A stretch of DNA of 64,000 bases, taken from contig NZ_JOFS01000011.1 of assembly GCF_000719285.1 (NCBI RefSeq), positions 170,166 through 234,165 of the forward strand, given 5' to 3'. The notes under the pieces were generated by a model. The model was given only the letters and a program-made list of their open reading frames with translations, did not search any database and was not told where the DNA came from. Source of the stretch: Streptomyces bicolor (GTDB lineage Bacteria; Actinomycetota; Actinomycetes; Streptomycetales; Streptomycetaceae). This document shows, one piece after another, positions 50,633 to 58,140 of this stretch (position 1 is the first letter of the stretch; each line of letters opens with the position of its first letter). A program made the position numbers and the translations under genes.

Positions 50633-52465
50633 TCAGGTCAGGTGCCATACGGCGGGCGTGCGCTGGTCCGGCGGGTACTGTGCGAGCCGGCCGTCGTCCG
50701 TCACGCTCACTGTCATCCGGGTGATGGCGTTGACGAGCCGGTAGCCACCGGCCGCGAGCTCCAGCTGCCAGCGCTGGAGGGTGTTCGCGGGATCGCACGC
50801 CTGCGGCGCCGCCTCCACTCCGGGCTGCAGCGGCACGTTGAGCGTGAGCTTCCCGCCGCGCACCTCGAGGCAGCCGTCCGCCGTCCGCACGGTCACATAG
50901 CCGTCGGCGGTGCGCGCGACCTCGGCGTCGAAGGACCGGCCCTGGGTGCGGAAGGTGTACGCCCCGTCCGGCACCGGTACGCGAGTCGGTTCCCGCCACC
51001 CCGGAGCGTGCCCGACCGCCGTGCCGCGCGCGGTGAACTCGGCGTATGTGGCGTCGGGGTGTGGATCACCCCAGGTGGCCTGGGCGATGTGCCTCAGCGC
51101 GGGCCACAGGGCGACGGCGACCTCGTTCTCGGTCTCGCCCCGGCCGTTGTCGGGCCAGAGGCTGATCTTCGCTCCGGTGATGCCGTCGGAGGAGGCCAGC
51201 TTCTCACCCTCGAAGCCGCGCGGGTCCCAGCTCTGGTCGTACAGCCCCTCGGTGTCGCTGTGGAAGCCGCCACGCACCAGATAGAGGGCGTAGGCGGCGT
51301 TCATCAACGGATACCCCTGAGCCCGCAGTCGGCTCGGCTTCGTCGCCACGTTCAGCCAGTGCTCGACCGTCGTTCCGGCGGCAACCGGGACGGTATTGGC
51401 GCCGGTGAGCCCGTCGTTCCAGATGCGCAGCTTCCTGCCCTTGTCCGCCGCGTAGGCGTGGACGCGGTTGACGAAGTCGACGAACGCGTCCTGGGGAGCG
51501 GCGTCGGGGCCGTACTTGTCCTGGGCGTACTTCAGGATCTGCGGGTACTTGGCGAAGTCGGAGCCGAGCATGTACTCGTCGGCCCCCATGTGCCAGGACC
51601 GGGAGGTGAAGACCTGCGCGTACTCGTCCATCAGGCTCGTGTAGTACGCGAAGGCCTCGGGCCGGGTGATGTCGAGCCGGGACGGCTGCTTGTTGCCGTC
51701 GGAGTCGGTCAGTTGCAGGTCCGGGCGGCTCTCGAGCCACGGGTCCATGTGTCCCGGGGAGTTGATCTCGGGGATGATCTCGACGTGGTACCGCTTGCCG
51801 AGGGCGACCAGGCCGCGTATCTCGTCCTTGGTGTAGTAGCCCCAGGTGTTGGCCTCTGGATGGGCGTCGCTCCTCACCTTCAGTTCGAGGAGGAGCTGGT
51901 TGAGCTTGTGGTACGCCATCTCGCGGACCAGGTTCTCCATCCAGGGCACGGAGACGTGGATGTAGCAGGCGCAGACGCCCACGCCCCGCTCCTTGTAGCG
52001 CGGTACGTCGACCGTGCGGCCGGCGGGGATGCGGTCGCCCCGGGCGAGGAGCTGGAGGACGGTGCGGGTGCCGTAGAAGGCTCCGGTCTCGGTCGCCGCG
52101 GTCACCGACAGCCGCCTGCCGGCACGCAGTTCGTAGCCCTCCACCCCGAGGGAGGTCCGGTAGGGCCGGACGTCGATAACGATGTCACCGTCACGGGCGG
52201 CGCCGCGCACCACGGGAACCGTGCCGTGTCCCGCCTCGCGGAGGTCGTCGGCGAGGGTGCCGGCGACCCGCCGTTCGGTCGCGCCGTCGGCCACGAGGCG
52301 GGCGGAGCGCTCGTAGGTGTAACTGCCGGATGCCGGTGTCCAGTCGCTCAGCGCGGGCACCGTGACCGGCGGCCCCTGCTCCTCCTGCGCGAGCGCCGGC
52401 ACCGGCGCCGCGAAGAGCAGCGTCAGCGCCGCCAGGACACCGGCCGCTCTCAAGCGTCTCCTCAT
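50633..52465 (-). CDS. GH20 exo-enzyme of lacto-N-biosidase type, exported
   Basis: 610 residues: signal peptide to about ALAQE (26), a GH20 lead domain (about 30-150), the catalytic barrel (about 155-460) and a C-terminal region with CLEVRGGKLTLN and LQRWQLELAAGGYRL, like a ricin-type carbohydrate-binding module. The catalytic Asp-Glu pair is in WHMGADEYM (D296, E297). GADEY, rather than the GGDE usual in beta-N-acetylhexosaminidases, is what I recall for lacto-N-biosidases, which release Gal-beta-1,3-GlcNAc. Streptomyces sp. 142 is known to secrete such an enzyme together with an alpha-1,3/4-fucosidase. A plain hexosaminidase is the alternative. Confidence 0.85.
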   Translation of the reverse strand: MRRRLRAAGVLAALTLLFAAPVPALAQEEQGPPVTVPALSDWTPASGSYTYERSARLVADGATERRVAGTLADDLREAGHGTVPVVRGAARDGDIVIDVRPYRTSLGVEGYELRAGRRLSVTAATETGAFYGTRTVLQLLARGDRIPAGRTVDVPRYKERGVGVCACYIHVSVPWMENLVREMAYHKLNQLLLELKVRSDAHPEANTWGYYTKDEIRGLVALGKRYHVEIIPEINSPGHMDPWLESRPDLQLTDSDGNKQPSRLDITRPEAFAYYTSLMDEYAQVFTSRSWHMGADEYMLGSDFAKYPQILKYAQDKYGPDAAPQDAFVDFVNRVHAYAADKGRKLRIWNDGLTGANTVPVAAGTTVEHWLNVATKPSRLRAQGYPLMNAAYALYLVRGGFHSDTEGLYDQSWDPRGFEGEKLASSDGITGAKISLWPDNGRGETENEVAVALWPALRHIAQATWGDPHPDATYAEFTARGTAVGHAPGWREPTRVPVPDGAYTFRTQGRSFDAEVARTADGYVTVRTADGCLEVRGGKLTLNVPLQPGVEAAPQACDPANTLQRWQLELAAGGYRLVNAITRMTVSVTDDGRLAQYPPDQRTPAVWHLT

Positions 52466-52476
52466 GAGGCACCCCC

Positions 52477-52561
52477 ATTCATCGGATGTCTGATCATTGA
52501 GCGGGCCCCAGGGGCTGTCAATGGATCCCGAAGCGCGGGGAGTTGACTCATTGATCGGATG
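52477..52561. promoter_or_regulatory. Direct repeat upstream of the GH20-GH29 operon
   Basis: ATTCATCGGATG (52477-52488) and ATTGATCGGATG (52550-52561) differ at one base and are 73 bases apart, close to seven helical turns. TGATCATTGAG (52491-52501) and TTGACTCATTGATC (52543-52556) lie beside them. They sit between the start of GH20 (52465) and the divergent amidase (52752), a region without genes. Possible operator of an unknown regulator. Confidence 0.4.
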
Positions 52562-52751
52562 ATGCGCAGGTCAGCAGGGCTGTGCCGAGGGGACGCGGCG
52601 CGAAAAGTCCAAGAAGAACCGCCCGAATATCCAAGCCGATGGCCAAGCCGAGCGGCCTCGCGAACATCCGAGCCGAGTGCCCTCTCGACTCCGGGCCCGC
52701 CGCCCGGCAGAGTGCTCCTACATGCTCGCGAGTAAGCCCTGAGGAGCGCCC

Positions 52752-54110
52752 GTGACCAGCTGGGTCGGCCGGACCGCCGCCGAGATCGCCGCCGCCGTAC
52801 GCGAGAAGCGGACCACGCCCCGTGAGGTGGTGGCCGAGCACCTGGCCCGCATCGAGCGGCTCGACGGCCGTGTCGGCGCCTTCCGGGTCGTCCGGGCCGA
52901 GGCGGCGCTCGCAGAGGCCGACGAGGTGGGCTCGCGCGCCGACCTCGCCGAACTGCCCCTGGCCGGTGTGCCGGTGGCGGTCAAGGACAACCTCGCGGTG
53001 CGCGGCGAGTCCAACCGCGTCGGCTCCAGCGCCACGCCGGACACGCCGGCCGACCGCGACCACGTCACCGTGGCCCGGCTGCGGGCCGCCGGCGCGGTCG
53101 TCATGGGGCTGACGAACGTGCCGGAGCTGTGTGTCTTCGGCACCACCGAGGGCGTGCACGGCACGGCCCGCAACCCGTGGGACACCTCGCGCACGGCGGG
53201 CGGCTCGTCCGGCGGCAGCGCGGCGGCGGTCGCCGCGGGAATGGTGCCGATCGCCCTCGGCAACGACGGCATGGGCTCGCTGCGCATCCCCGCGGCCAAC
53301 TGCGGCCTGGTCACCATCAAGCCCGGGCACGGTGTGGTCCCGGCCGGCATCGGCGACGGCGACTGGTTCGGCATGTCGGAGAACGGCCCGCTGGCCACGA
53401 CGGTCGAGGACACCCGCCTGATGCTGTCGGTCCTCGCCGACACCGAGGTCGTACGCCCGGACACGCCCGGCACGCACCGGATCGCCGTGTCCCTGCGCAG
53501 CCCACTCGCCGGGGTCACCATCAGCAAGCCGTACGCGACCGCCGCCCGCGAGGCCGCGGGGCTGCTGATCAAGGCCGGTCACCAGGTACGGCGTGCCGAC
53601 CCGCCGTACCCGATGTCGCTGGGCATCACCGCGCTGACCCACTGGACGGCGGGCACCTCCGTGGACGCCCAGGGCTTCGACCCACGGCAGCTCACCCGCC
53701 GGACCCGGGTCCATGCCGCCGTCGGCAAGCGCTTCGTCGACCGGGTCCGGGCGGGCGCGAGCCGGGAGGAGCTGCGTCGGCGGCTGGAGCCGTTCTTCGC
53801 CGAGTACGACGTGCTGCTCACGCCCGCCCTCGCCCGCCGCTCCCCCAAGTCCGAGCCCTGGCACGAGCGGGGCTGGCTGCGCAACGTCATGGCCAACACC
53901 AACTACTCGCCGCTGACCCCGCCGTGGAACCTCACCGGCTGGCCCGCGATGGCGATCCCGTTCGGCACGCTGCCGTCCGGCGCCCCCACCGCCGTACAAC
54001 TGGTGGGGCTCCCCGGCTCGGAGGCTCAGCTGCTGGCGCTGGCGGAACGGATCGAGCAGCTACGGCCGTGGCAGCGGACTGCGCCGCTGGACCAGGGGAC
54101 GCCGGCCTGA
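52752..54110 (+). CDS. Amidase-signature family hydrolase
   Basis: 452 residues. The Ser-cisSer-Lys triad is visible: Lys in VAVKDN (K78), the GGSSGGSAAA loop (about 150-159) and the nucleophile Ser in GNDGMGSLRIPAANCG (about S176). The usual GGS is GMGS here. Such enzymes hydrolyse amides, and substrates vary widely; none is evident. GTG start at 52752 after GAGGAG. Convergent with the GDSL hydrolase gene, 15 bases apart. Confidence 0.9.
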   Translation: MTSWVGRTAAEIAAAVREKRTTPREVVAEHLARIERLDGRVGAFRVVRAEAALAEADEVGSRADLAELPLAGVPVAVKDNLAVRGESNRVGSSATPDTPADRDHVTVARLRAAGAVVMGLTNVPELCVFGTTEGVHGTARNPWDTSRTAGGSSGGSAAAVAAGMVPIALGNDGMGSLRIPAANCGLVTIKPGHGVVPAGIGDGDWFGMSENGPLATTVEDTRLMLSVLADTEVVRPDTPGTHRIAVSLRSPLAGVTISKPYATAAREAAGLLIKAGHQVRRADPPYPMSLGITALTHWTAGTSVDAQGFDPRQLTRRTRVHAAVGKRFVDRVRAGASREELRRRLEPFFAEYDVLLTPALARRSPKSEPWHERGWLRNVMANTNYSPLTPPWNLTGWPAMAIPFGTLPSGAPTAVQLVGLPGSEAQLLALAERIEQLRPWQRTAPLDQGTPA

Positions 54111-54125
54111 TCCGGAAGACGTCGC

Positions 54126-55322
54126 CTAGGAGGGCAGGACCGGGGACGTCTGCGCGAAGGGGCCGTCGGCGGTGAACGCCAGGTGCGCGAAGCGTTCGCC
54201 GATGCGGCGGTGGGTGGCGGCGTCGGGGTGGAGGTCGTCGGGCAGGGGCAGTTCGGCGGAGTCGGCCTCGCCGTACAGGTCGCGGCCGTCGAGGTAGTGC
54301 AGGTTCGGGTCGTCGGCCGCGCGCCGGCGCACGATGCGGGACAGCTCGTCCCGGATGACGCGCAACGTCAGCTTGCCGCTCGCGCGTTCCGCCGGGTCGC
54401 CCAGGGCGACGAATCGCAGCCGTCCCTTGCCGAGATCGCCGAAGTCCGGGAAGCAGGGGCCGGGCGTGTCCTCGTGGATCGGGCAGAGGATCGGCGACAC
54501 GACCAGCAGGGGCGTCGTCGGGTGTCCTTCCCGGACGGTGTCGAGGAAGCCGTGGACCGCGGGGCCGAAGGCGCGCAACCGCATCAGGTCCAGGTTGACG
54601 AGGTTGATGCCGATCTTGACGCTGATGAGGTCGGCGGGCGTGTCGCGCAGGGCGCGGGCGGTGAACGGGTCGAGCAGGGCGCTGCCGGCCAGGCCCAGGT
54701 TGATCAGCTCCACGCCGCCGAGGGACGCGGCGAGCGCGGGCCAGATGCCGGTGGGGCTCGCGGCGTCGGAGCCGTGGCTGATCGAACTGCCGTGGTGCAG
54801 CCACACCCTGCGGCCCGGATCCCGCGCCGGCTCGACAGGGGCGTCGGTGCGCAGCGCGAACAGTTCGGTGGTCTCGTTGTGCGGCAGCCAGATCTCGACG
54901 TCCTTGGCCTCGGCGGGCAGTCCGGTGAAGCGGACGGTGCCGGGCCGGCCGGGGCGGTGCTCGGCGGTGCCCGCCGCCATGTCGACCACCACGACGTTGC
55001 CGTCGGTCACGGTCCCCTGCCCCGCCGGGCGGCCGTCGACGATCAGGTCGTACACACCGTCCGGGCGGGGCGGCGCGCCCACGTAGCTGCGCTTGGTGGG
55101 CAGCGTGTCCAGTTCGACGGCGGTGGCCCGGCTGCGGAAGGCCAGCCGTACACCGGAGGGCTGCGACTCGGCCATGGCCAGTTGCCCGTCGGTGTTCTGG
55201 GCCCGCGCCCGGGCGGGCAGCCGGTGCGGCAGTACGCCGTGCTCGGTGCGCTCGACATCGAGTGCGCCGCGCAGGAGGTCGGCGGTGACGGGCGTGGTGA
55301 TCCAGCCGTGCTCGGTGTCCAT
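54126..55322 (-). CDS. SGNH/GDSL hydrolase family protein
   Basis: 398 residues, no signal peptide. An N-terminal beta-sandwich-like part (about 1-165) precedes the SGNH domain, whose blocks are VWLHHGSSISHGSD (catalytic Ser), LINLGLAGSALLDPF (Gly block), VKIGINLVN (Asn block) and PDDLHPDAATHRRI (Asp-x-x-His). This two-domain form is seen in some esterases acting on acetylated or acyl substrates. ATG at 55322. It follows the TetR gene by 16 bases on the same strand, so the TetR protein probably controls it and itself. Confidence 0.87.
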   Translation of the reverse strand: MDTEHGWITTPVTADLLRGALDVERTEHGVLPHRLPARARAQNTDGQLAMAESQPSGVRLAFRSRATAVELDTLPTKRSYVGAPPRPDGVYDLIVDGRPAGQGTVTDGNVVVVDMAAGTAEHRPGRPGTVRFTGLPAEAKDVEIWLPHNETTELFALRTDAPVEPARDPGRRVWLHHGSSISHGSDAASPTGIWPALAASLGGVELINLGLAGSALLDPFTARALRDTPADLISVKIGINLVNLDLMRLRAFGPAVHGFLDTVREGHPTTPLLVVSPILCPIHEDTPGPCFPDFGDLGKGRLRFVALGDPAERASGKLTLRVIRDELSRIVRRRAADDPNLHYLDGRDLYGEADSAELPLPDDLHPDAATHRRIGERFAHLAFTADGPFAQTSPVLPS

Positions 55323-55338
55323 GTCCTCAGCTCGTCGG

Positions 55339-55917
55339 TCAGGGGGTGGGCGGCGCGGGCCAGTTGTGCAGCAGGGCGTCGAGGGCGTCCAGGATCCGGG
55401 TCCAGGTCTCCTCGGAGTCGGGAGCGCTGTGGCTGAAGCCGCCCGCCGACTCCAGGCTGGCGTAGCCGTGGAAGACACTGCCCAGCAGCCGTACGGCATG
55501 TGTCGCGTCGGGCTCCGCGATGTCGTAGCCGCGCAGGAGTGCCCGGGTCATCTGCGCGTGCCGGACGCCCGCACTTGCGGCAGCCGTCTCGGGGTCGAGC
55601 CTCATTCGCGCGGCGGCGGCGCGGCCGGGGTGCTCGCGCTCGTAGTCGCGGTAGACGTTGGCGAAGGCGACCAGGGCGTCCTTGCCGGCCCGTCCGGCGA
55701 TGGCGTCAGCGGCCCGGTCGGCCAGCTCCTGCAGTGCGAACAGGGTGATCCGGGTCTTGAGGTCCTGGGTGTTCTTCACATGCGAGTACAGGCTCGCGAC
55801 CTTGACGTCGAACCGCCGGGCGAGCTCCGACGCGGTCACCTGCTCGAAGCCGACCTCGTCGGCGAGCTCCGCACCGGCTTTGACCAGGCGTTCCGTCGTG
55901 AGTCCCACGCGTGCCAC
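55339..55917 (-). CDS. TetR-family regulator with WHG-type C-terminal domain
   Basis: 192 residues. The helix-turn-helix lies at about 22-50 (VTASELARRFDVKVASLYSHVKN) and the C-terminal domain has AYRDYEREHPGRA-like FANVYRDYEREHPGRAAA and LLGSVFHGYASLESAGGF, the WHG (TetR_C_33) signature. GTG at 55917 is preceded by GGGGAGGTCG. Operon with the GDSL hydrolase. The 235 bases upstream to 56152 hold no gene; a T/A-rich stretch (55945-55975) likely holds the promoter. Confidence 0.9.
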   Translation of the reverse strand: MARVGLTTERLVKAGAELADEVGFEQVTASELARRFDVKVASLYSHVKNTQDLKTRITLFALQELADRAADAIAGRAGKDALVAFANVYRDYEREHPGRAAAARMRLDPETAAASAGVRHAQMTRALLRGYDIAEPDATHAVRLLGSVFHGYASLESAGGFSHSAPDSEETWTRILDALDALLHNWPAPPTP

Positions 55918-56152
55918 AACCGACCTCCCCTTCGCCAGAAGCGATTATGCGTCTACCTAAAGCATTTAGGCAAATGGGAAGGTCTTTGAGGCTGGTCGCT
56001 GAGGAGAAGCTTTGATGTGCGGGTTCGGGCATCGTCGTCCGGCGCCAGAAAGACCAAATCCGCGGCCAGTCGTCGGCCGCGGCTTGTCTGATCAGCATGG
56101 GCGTGAGTCCCGCACGCCCATGCGGTCGGCGATCGCGAAGGGCTCCGCCGCG

Positions 56153-56326
56153 TCAGTCGACGCTGGGCAGGATGTGGGGCTCGGCGAGGTCTTCCTCGTA
56201 GCCGGCCAGGCGAATGGGGGCGGACCTGGCCCACACATCGAGACTGCCGATCTCCTTCGACCGGCGGCCCGCGCGCTCCGTGCGTTCCTTGGGGCGCTGT
56301 TCGCGATTCGTCTTCTCAGGTGTCAC
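56153..56326 (-). CDS. 57-residue protein of unknown function
   Basis: The first ~28 residues are almost all charged or polar (TPEKTNREQRPKERTERAGR), the rest is a distinct segment (SLDVWARSAPIRLAGYEED, then LAEPHILPSVD). It is too short for the domain databases I can recall, although the second half looks like a conserved unit. GTG at 56326 lies seven bases after AAGGAG, an excellent ribosome site, and codon third positions are G/C-rich, both arguing for a real gene. It stands alone in a gap of 880 bases. A leader-core peptide layout is conceivable, but no modifying enzyme adjoins. Not recognised with certainty. Confidence 0.65.
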   Translation of the reverse strand: MTPEKTNREQRPKERTERAGRRSKEIGSLDVWARSAPIRLAGYEEDLAEPHILPSVD

Positions 56327-56798
56327 CGCGCACTCCTTCTGTGTCGGATCACCCTCGGGGCGGGCCGGCCAGTCTGCGGTCCGGTACCTGACGCCCGCTC
56401 GGGTCTTACTCAAAGTCGGCTCGGACGCGGTGGCGCCGGTAACTGGAGTGCAAGCAGGCCGTTGTGCACCGGCTTGTCCCGGGACGGACCATGGGTGTGG
56501 GTTGGGACCCTGTGTTGCTGTCCGTCCGCTACAGATTAACCAAATGAGCGGGTACCCGCTCGATGGGGCTGCAAACAAGCTGTAACTATCCGGAGTCAAC
56601 CAGCTTTCGGCCAACCCGCTATTCACGCCTTTACTATGGAATGCGCGGTTTGTAGGTCACTCGTTCGGCTCAGCATCGCCTTGCGGCCCGACCCGGGACG
56701 ACAGCACGCCGCGCAGTTCAAGTCCCGTTGGCCGATTCGCAAGCCGGCCATGATCTGCTGACGGACGGCAACGGCTTGTCCGGCGGGAGGACTGACGC
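56327..56798. other. Gene-poor A/T-richer region with a 16-base perfect palindrome
   Basis: No convincing gene is seen in these 472 bases. GAGCGGGTACCCGCTC at 56546-56561 is a perfect palindrome, 220 bases before the small gene and 238 before the HD-domain gene. From about 56530 to 56660 the sequence is clearly lower in GC than its surroundings and includes TACTAT (56632-56637), a possible -10 box for the plus-strand gene. Likely a control region for both directions. Confidence 0.45.
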
Positions 56799-57248
56799 AT
56801 GGAGCTGCGCAGTGTCGAAGAGCTGATGGATCTGCTGTACGCCTGCCGGGGCACCCGGGACACCCCGGGCCCCGGGAGCACCCGAGTCGATCTGCACCAG
56901 CACGCGCTGCAGACAGCCGCGCTGCTGCGCCGAGTCCGCCCCGCCGACAAGGAACTCCAGGTCGCGGGGCTCGTTCATGCCATCGGCCCGCTGCTGCGCC
57001 CGGGCGACGCGAACCGCCACTCCGACTGCGCGGCGGACGCGGTACGCCCACTCCTCGGCGAACGGGTCTCCCGCCTCGTCCGCGAACACTGCCGGGCCCG
57101 CGAGTCCGCCGACGACGACCTGCTGCGCCTGCACCAGGCCGACGAGGAGGGCCGCAGCGCGGAGTTCGACGCCGGGGTGCTGGAGGACTGGCGCGCCGTA
57201 CTGGAACTGGTGGCGTCCAGGAACTCACCGCTCGGGGCTATCAACTGA
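56799..57248 (+). CDS. Degenerate HD-domain protein (PhnZ-like family)
   Basis: 149 residues resembling small HD-domain oxygenases/hydrolases: VDLHQHALQTAALLRRV, then LQVAGLVHAIGPLL and later DCAADAVRPLLGERVSRLVREHCRA. In active relatives the second motif is HD (LLHDIG), but here it is HA (codon gcc), so a metal-binding Asp is gone. Other His and Asp ligands may remain. ATG at 56799 with GGGAGGACTGACGC upstream. The SDR gene starts 26 bases after its stop, so the two are likely co-transcribed. Could be a non-catalytic ligand-binding remnant. Confidence 0.75.
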   Translation: MELRSVEELMDLLYACRGTRDTPGPGSTRVDLHQHALQTAALLRRVRPADKELQVAGLVHAIGPLLRPGDANRHSDCAADAVRPLLGERVSRLVREHCRARESADDDLLRLHQADEEGRSAEFDAGVLEDWRAVLELVASRNSPLGAIN

Positions 57249-57273
57249 CGACCCGCCATGGGACGGTACGGCG

Positions 57274-58080
57274 ATGACCTCGCCGTACCGTCTCCAGGGC
57301 AGGACCGCCATCGTCACCGGCGCCACGCGCGGCATCGGGCACGCCGTCGCCCGGCACCTGGCGGCCGCCGGGGCGCTGGTGTGCGTGACCGCGCGGGACG
57401 CGGAGGAGGTACGGCGGACGGCTGCCGAACTGGGCGGTGTGGGGGCTGCGGGCAGCGTGGCCGACCCGGATCATCTGCGGGCGGTCGTGGATCTGACCCT
57501 GCGCGAGTTCGGCCGGATCGACGTGGTGGTGAACAACGCGGCGACCAACCTGCCCTACGGGCCCCTCATGGACGTAGAGCCCTTGGCGTGGCGCGAGGCC
57601 TTCACCGTGAACGTCGAGGCGCCGCTACGGCTCGTGCAGTGCGCCTGGCACGCCTGGATGCGCGAGCACGGCGGCGCGGTGGTCAACGTCTGCACGGAGG
57701 GCGCCGGACATGTCGGCCCGAACATCGGGGCGTACGGCACCAGCAAGGCGGCGCTCCTTCACCTCACCCAGCAGCTCGCCGGCGAGCTGGGCCCGAAGGT
57801 GCGGGTCAACTCCGTGTCCCCCGGGCTGGTCCGTACCGAGATGGCGCGGTTCGTGTGGGAGCCGGGCGAGGAGGAGGTGGCCGCCGGGTTGCCGCTGGGG
57901 CGGATCGGGGAGCCGGAGGATGTGGCGCGCGCGGTGGTGTGGCTGGCGTCGGACGCGGCGGAGTGGGTGACGGGGGCGGACCTGTTGGTCGACGGCGGAA
58001 CGCGGGTGCGGGCGGCAGGGGCGGCGACGGGATCCGCAGTGCAGGAGCACTTGAGAACGCGCGGAACCGCAACCCCCTAG
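57274..58080 (+). CDS. SDR family oxidoreductase
   Basis: 268 residues. Cofactor motif TGATRGIG (about 12-19), NNAA, and YGTSK for the catalytic Tyr/Lys; the usual Ser 13 residues before Tyr is Thr (VCTEGAG), which can often replace it. The C-terminus has the normal VTGADLLVDGGTRV, followed by a tail (GSAVQEHLRTRGTATP) that runs into the dispersed repeat, whose CCCCTAGGGG supplies the stop codon. RTARD after the second strand suggests NADP use. Substrate unknown; in an operon with the HD-like gene. Confidence 0.88.
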   Translation: MTSPYRLQGRTAIVTGATRGIGHAVARHLAAAGALVCVTARDAEEVRRTAAELGGVGAAGSVADPDHLRAVVDLTLREFGRIDVVVNNAATNLPYGPLMDVEPLAWREAFTVNVEAPLRLVQCAWHAWMREHGGAVVNVCTEGAGHVGPNIGAYGTSKAALLHLTQQLAGELGPKVRVNSVSPGLVRTEMARFVWEPGEEEVAAGLPLGRIGEPEDVARAVVWLASDAAEWVTGADLLVDGGTRVRAAGAATGSAVQEHLRTRGTATP

Positions 58081-58130
58081 GGGCGCGGGGAAGTGCGCGG
58101 GCAACCGCACTCAACCCGCAGCCGCCCTGC
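58071..58130. repeat. Second copy of a dispersed intergenic repeat
   Basis: ACCCCCTAGGGGCGCGGGG at about 58071-58089 followed by AAGTGCGCGGGCAACCGCAC. This is the same kind of element as at 2217-2318 and lies between the convergent SDR genes, where it may act in termination. The stop codon of the first SDR lies inside it. Confidence 0.5.
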
Positions 58131-58140
58131 CAGCCGTCCC

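Noticed and set aside
49028-52546. A 1172-codon open frame on the plus strand opposite GH29 and GH20
   Set aside because: Antisense shadow of the two glycosidase genes, which have intact catalytic motifs.
55918-56798. Other open frames of over 60 codons in this gap on the plus strand (e.g. 56012-56539, 56214-56585)
   Set aside because: They lack ribosome sites and third-position G/C bias; only the 57-residue minus-strand gene has both.
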